Positions 4,768-5,879 of a DNA stretch of 5,879 nucleotides are shown one piece after another. The notes under the pieces were generated by a model. The model did not search any database. It was not told the origin of the DNA and saw nothing but the letters and a program-made list of their open reading frames with translations. The position numbers and the translations under genes are program-made. Origin of the DNA: Treponema sp. (GTDB lineage Bacteria; Spirochaetota; Spirochaetia; Treponematales; Breznakiellaceae); assembly GCA_031261385.1 (NCBI GenBank), contig JAISJS010000190.1:1-5879 (forward strand). Reading direction: 5' to 3'. How positions within the stretch are numbered: the first letter of the stretch is position 1; each line of letters begins with the position of its first letter.

Positions 4768-5879
4768 CTATGCGCCTGAGGCTTCGGGGTACAGGCTTTG
4801 TATCTGTTTGATACTGGGGAGTATCTCAAAAAAGACGTCAACCAGCTCAGGGTCAAATTTGGTACCGCCAAGCTGACGGATTTCCGCCAGCACCTGTTCC
4901 TCGTTCCAGGGCTCTTTGTACACCCGTTTTGAACAGAGGGCGTCAAATACGTCGGCAATTGCCACAATACGGCCGGTAAGGGGAGTTTCCTCACCCTTTC
5001 TGCCGATTGCTTTGCCGTCTTTGTCTACCCGCAGAGCCGCCCCGGTAACCGGATCGACCCAGCCGGGGTACCCCGTGCCGTCCCAGTTTTCATGGTGGGT
5101 CAGGGCGATATCCCGCGCCAGTAAATCCATGGGGGACTGAGGATCGTCAAAAAGCTGGGCGCCATAAATTGTGTGGTGCTGCATGACAAGGTATTCTTCC
5201 GGAGTAAACCGGGCCGGTTTTTTAAGGATCACATCGGATATGGCAACTTTGCCCACATCGTGAAGCATCGCGGCAATTTTAAGCGTATCGCGGAATTTTT
5301 CCCGCTCGGAATCGGAGACCCCGTGGCGGTAGGCCCAGCGGTCATAAATTTCCACGGCATAGCCCGCAACCCGGTTTACGTGGGTTCCGGTTTCCTTGGG
5401 ATCCCGAAGTTCCGACATTTTGATCATACGCAAAATCATCGTACGGGTAACATAGGCCCGCTGCAGTGCAACTGTGGCGTTGGCGGCAAAATGGGTAATC
5501 AGAAATTCATCATCCTCAGAGAAAGGGATAGTTTCCCCATCGGCATTCTTGGAGTTGATTACCTGGATAACCCCCAGGAGACGGCCCTCGGCGGTTGCCA
5601 GGGGTATGGTCAGGGTTGAAGTTGTTTTGTACCCCGACTGCTTGTCAAAGGAAGGATTGAACGAATACGGGGCTTTCCTGGGGATATTATACATATCCGG
5701 AACATTTATCAGTTTTTGGGTATAGGCGCAGTAACCGGAAATGGATTTTTCATTGATGGGAACAGAAAAAACCGAATAGATCATCTTCTGCCCCGGGGGC
5801 AGTTCCTTCTGGGTGGTATCATTCTGGGCGTATTTGATTACCAGTTTTTCAACCGATTTGCCCTCTTCTTCAATGGTTT
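4768..5879 (-). CDS. GAF and HD-GYP domain cyclic-di-GMP phosphodiesterase, N-terminus outside the window
   Basis: HD-GYP proteins hydrolyse the second messenger c-di-GMP, often to pGpG or GMP, and so affect motility and surface behaviour. The frame has no stop between 4768 and the window's right edge, so 369 residues are visible and the true start lies beyond; the ATG at 5784 is internal. Visible residues 1 to about 140 are a GAF sensor domain (ISGYCAYTQKLINVPD; then TSTLTIPL and RLLGVIQVINSKN). Residues about 145-355 are HD-GYP: H166, HDVGK (H206-D207), H235, THHE (H261-H262), DGTGYPG (266-272), and AIADVFDAL with D309. All metal-binding positions I can identify are intact, so it should be active. 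An insert of about 20 residues (WVDPVTGAALRVDKDGKAIG) separates GYPG from KGEETPLTGRI. The gene converges on the operon and ends 18 nt from the repeat hairpin. The ligand of the GAF domain is not predictable. Confidence 0.93.
   Translation of the reverse strand, partial: TIEEEGKSVEKLVIKYAQNDTTQKELPPGQKMIYSVFSVPINEKSISGYCAYTQKLINVPDMYNIPRKAPYSFNPSFDKQSGYKTTSTLTIPLATAEGRLLGVIQVINSKNADGETIPFSEDDEFLITHFAANATVALQRAYVTRTMILRMIKMSELRDPKETGTHVNRVAGYAVEIYDRWAYRHGVSDSEREKFRDTLKIAAMLHDVGKVAISDVILKKPARFTPEEYLVMQHHTIYGAQLFDDPQSPMDLLARDIALTHHENWDGTGYPGWVDPVTGAALRVDKDGKAIGRKGEETPLTGRIVAIADVFDALCSKRVYKEPWNEEQVLAEIRQLGGTKFDPELVDVFFEILPSIKQIQSLYPEASGA

Noticed and set aside
5788..5802. Palindrome CTGCCCCGGGGGCAG near the right edge.
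   Set aside because: It lies inside the open GAF-domain frame, so an operator role is unlikely.

Overview
This looks like a piece of a spirochaete chromosome, most likely Treponema of the termite-gut type. I infer that from the protein style (an L20 that begins MSRAV, and an IF3 with the RINEQIRVREVRLI block), from a coiled-coil ZapB-like gene directly after rplT, from a near-50% GC coding core, and from a CACGGAGGA-type repeat hairpin between genes. No search could be run, so the genus is an inference.

Layout. Positions 1-118 hold a ladder of about four 20-23 bp repeats (TGGATC...CCGG) that resembles the end of an insertion sequence, IS21-like in style. The body of the element would lie outside the window to the left. 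Next, on the minus strand, is a compositionally distinct orphan gene of 167 codons (172-675) of unknown function. A 200 bp divergent intergenic region follows, carrying a strong extended -10 promoter and a short 5' UTR with a GC-rich hairpin.

From 878 to 4635 all genes are on the plus strand, closely packed or overlapping, with no terminator visible between them: infC (TTG start), rpmI, rplT, a ZapB-like coiled-coil gene, zapA, manA (type I phosphomannose isomerase) and a YaiI/YqxD-family gene. This is the classical IF3-L35-L20 operon extended into two Z-ring accessory proteins, a sugar-phosphate isomerase and a PIN-like protein. It implies co-transcription of ribosome synthesis, cell division and envelope or glycan precursor supply. 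manA overlaps zapA by 8 nt, and the YaiI-family gene overlaps manA by 4 nt.

From 4650 to 4750 an imperfect inverted repeat lies between convergent genes. Each arm is built of about four tandem 9-13 nt units. It may be a REP/MITE-like element doing duty as a two-way terminator. From 4768 to the right edge, on the minus strand, is the C-terminal part of a GAF plus HD-GYP cyclic-di-GMP phosphodiesterase. Its reading frame stays open to the last base, so its N-terminus lies outside the window.

Most of the window is ordinary housekeeping DNA. The less ordinary points are the operon composition, the two repeat structures, the orphan gene and the conserved-looking tail of the ZapB-like protein. I did not find a clear new multi-gene system.
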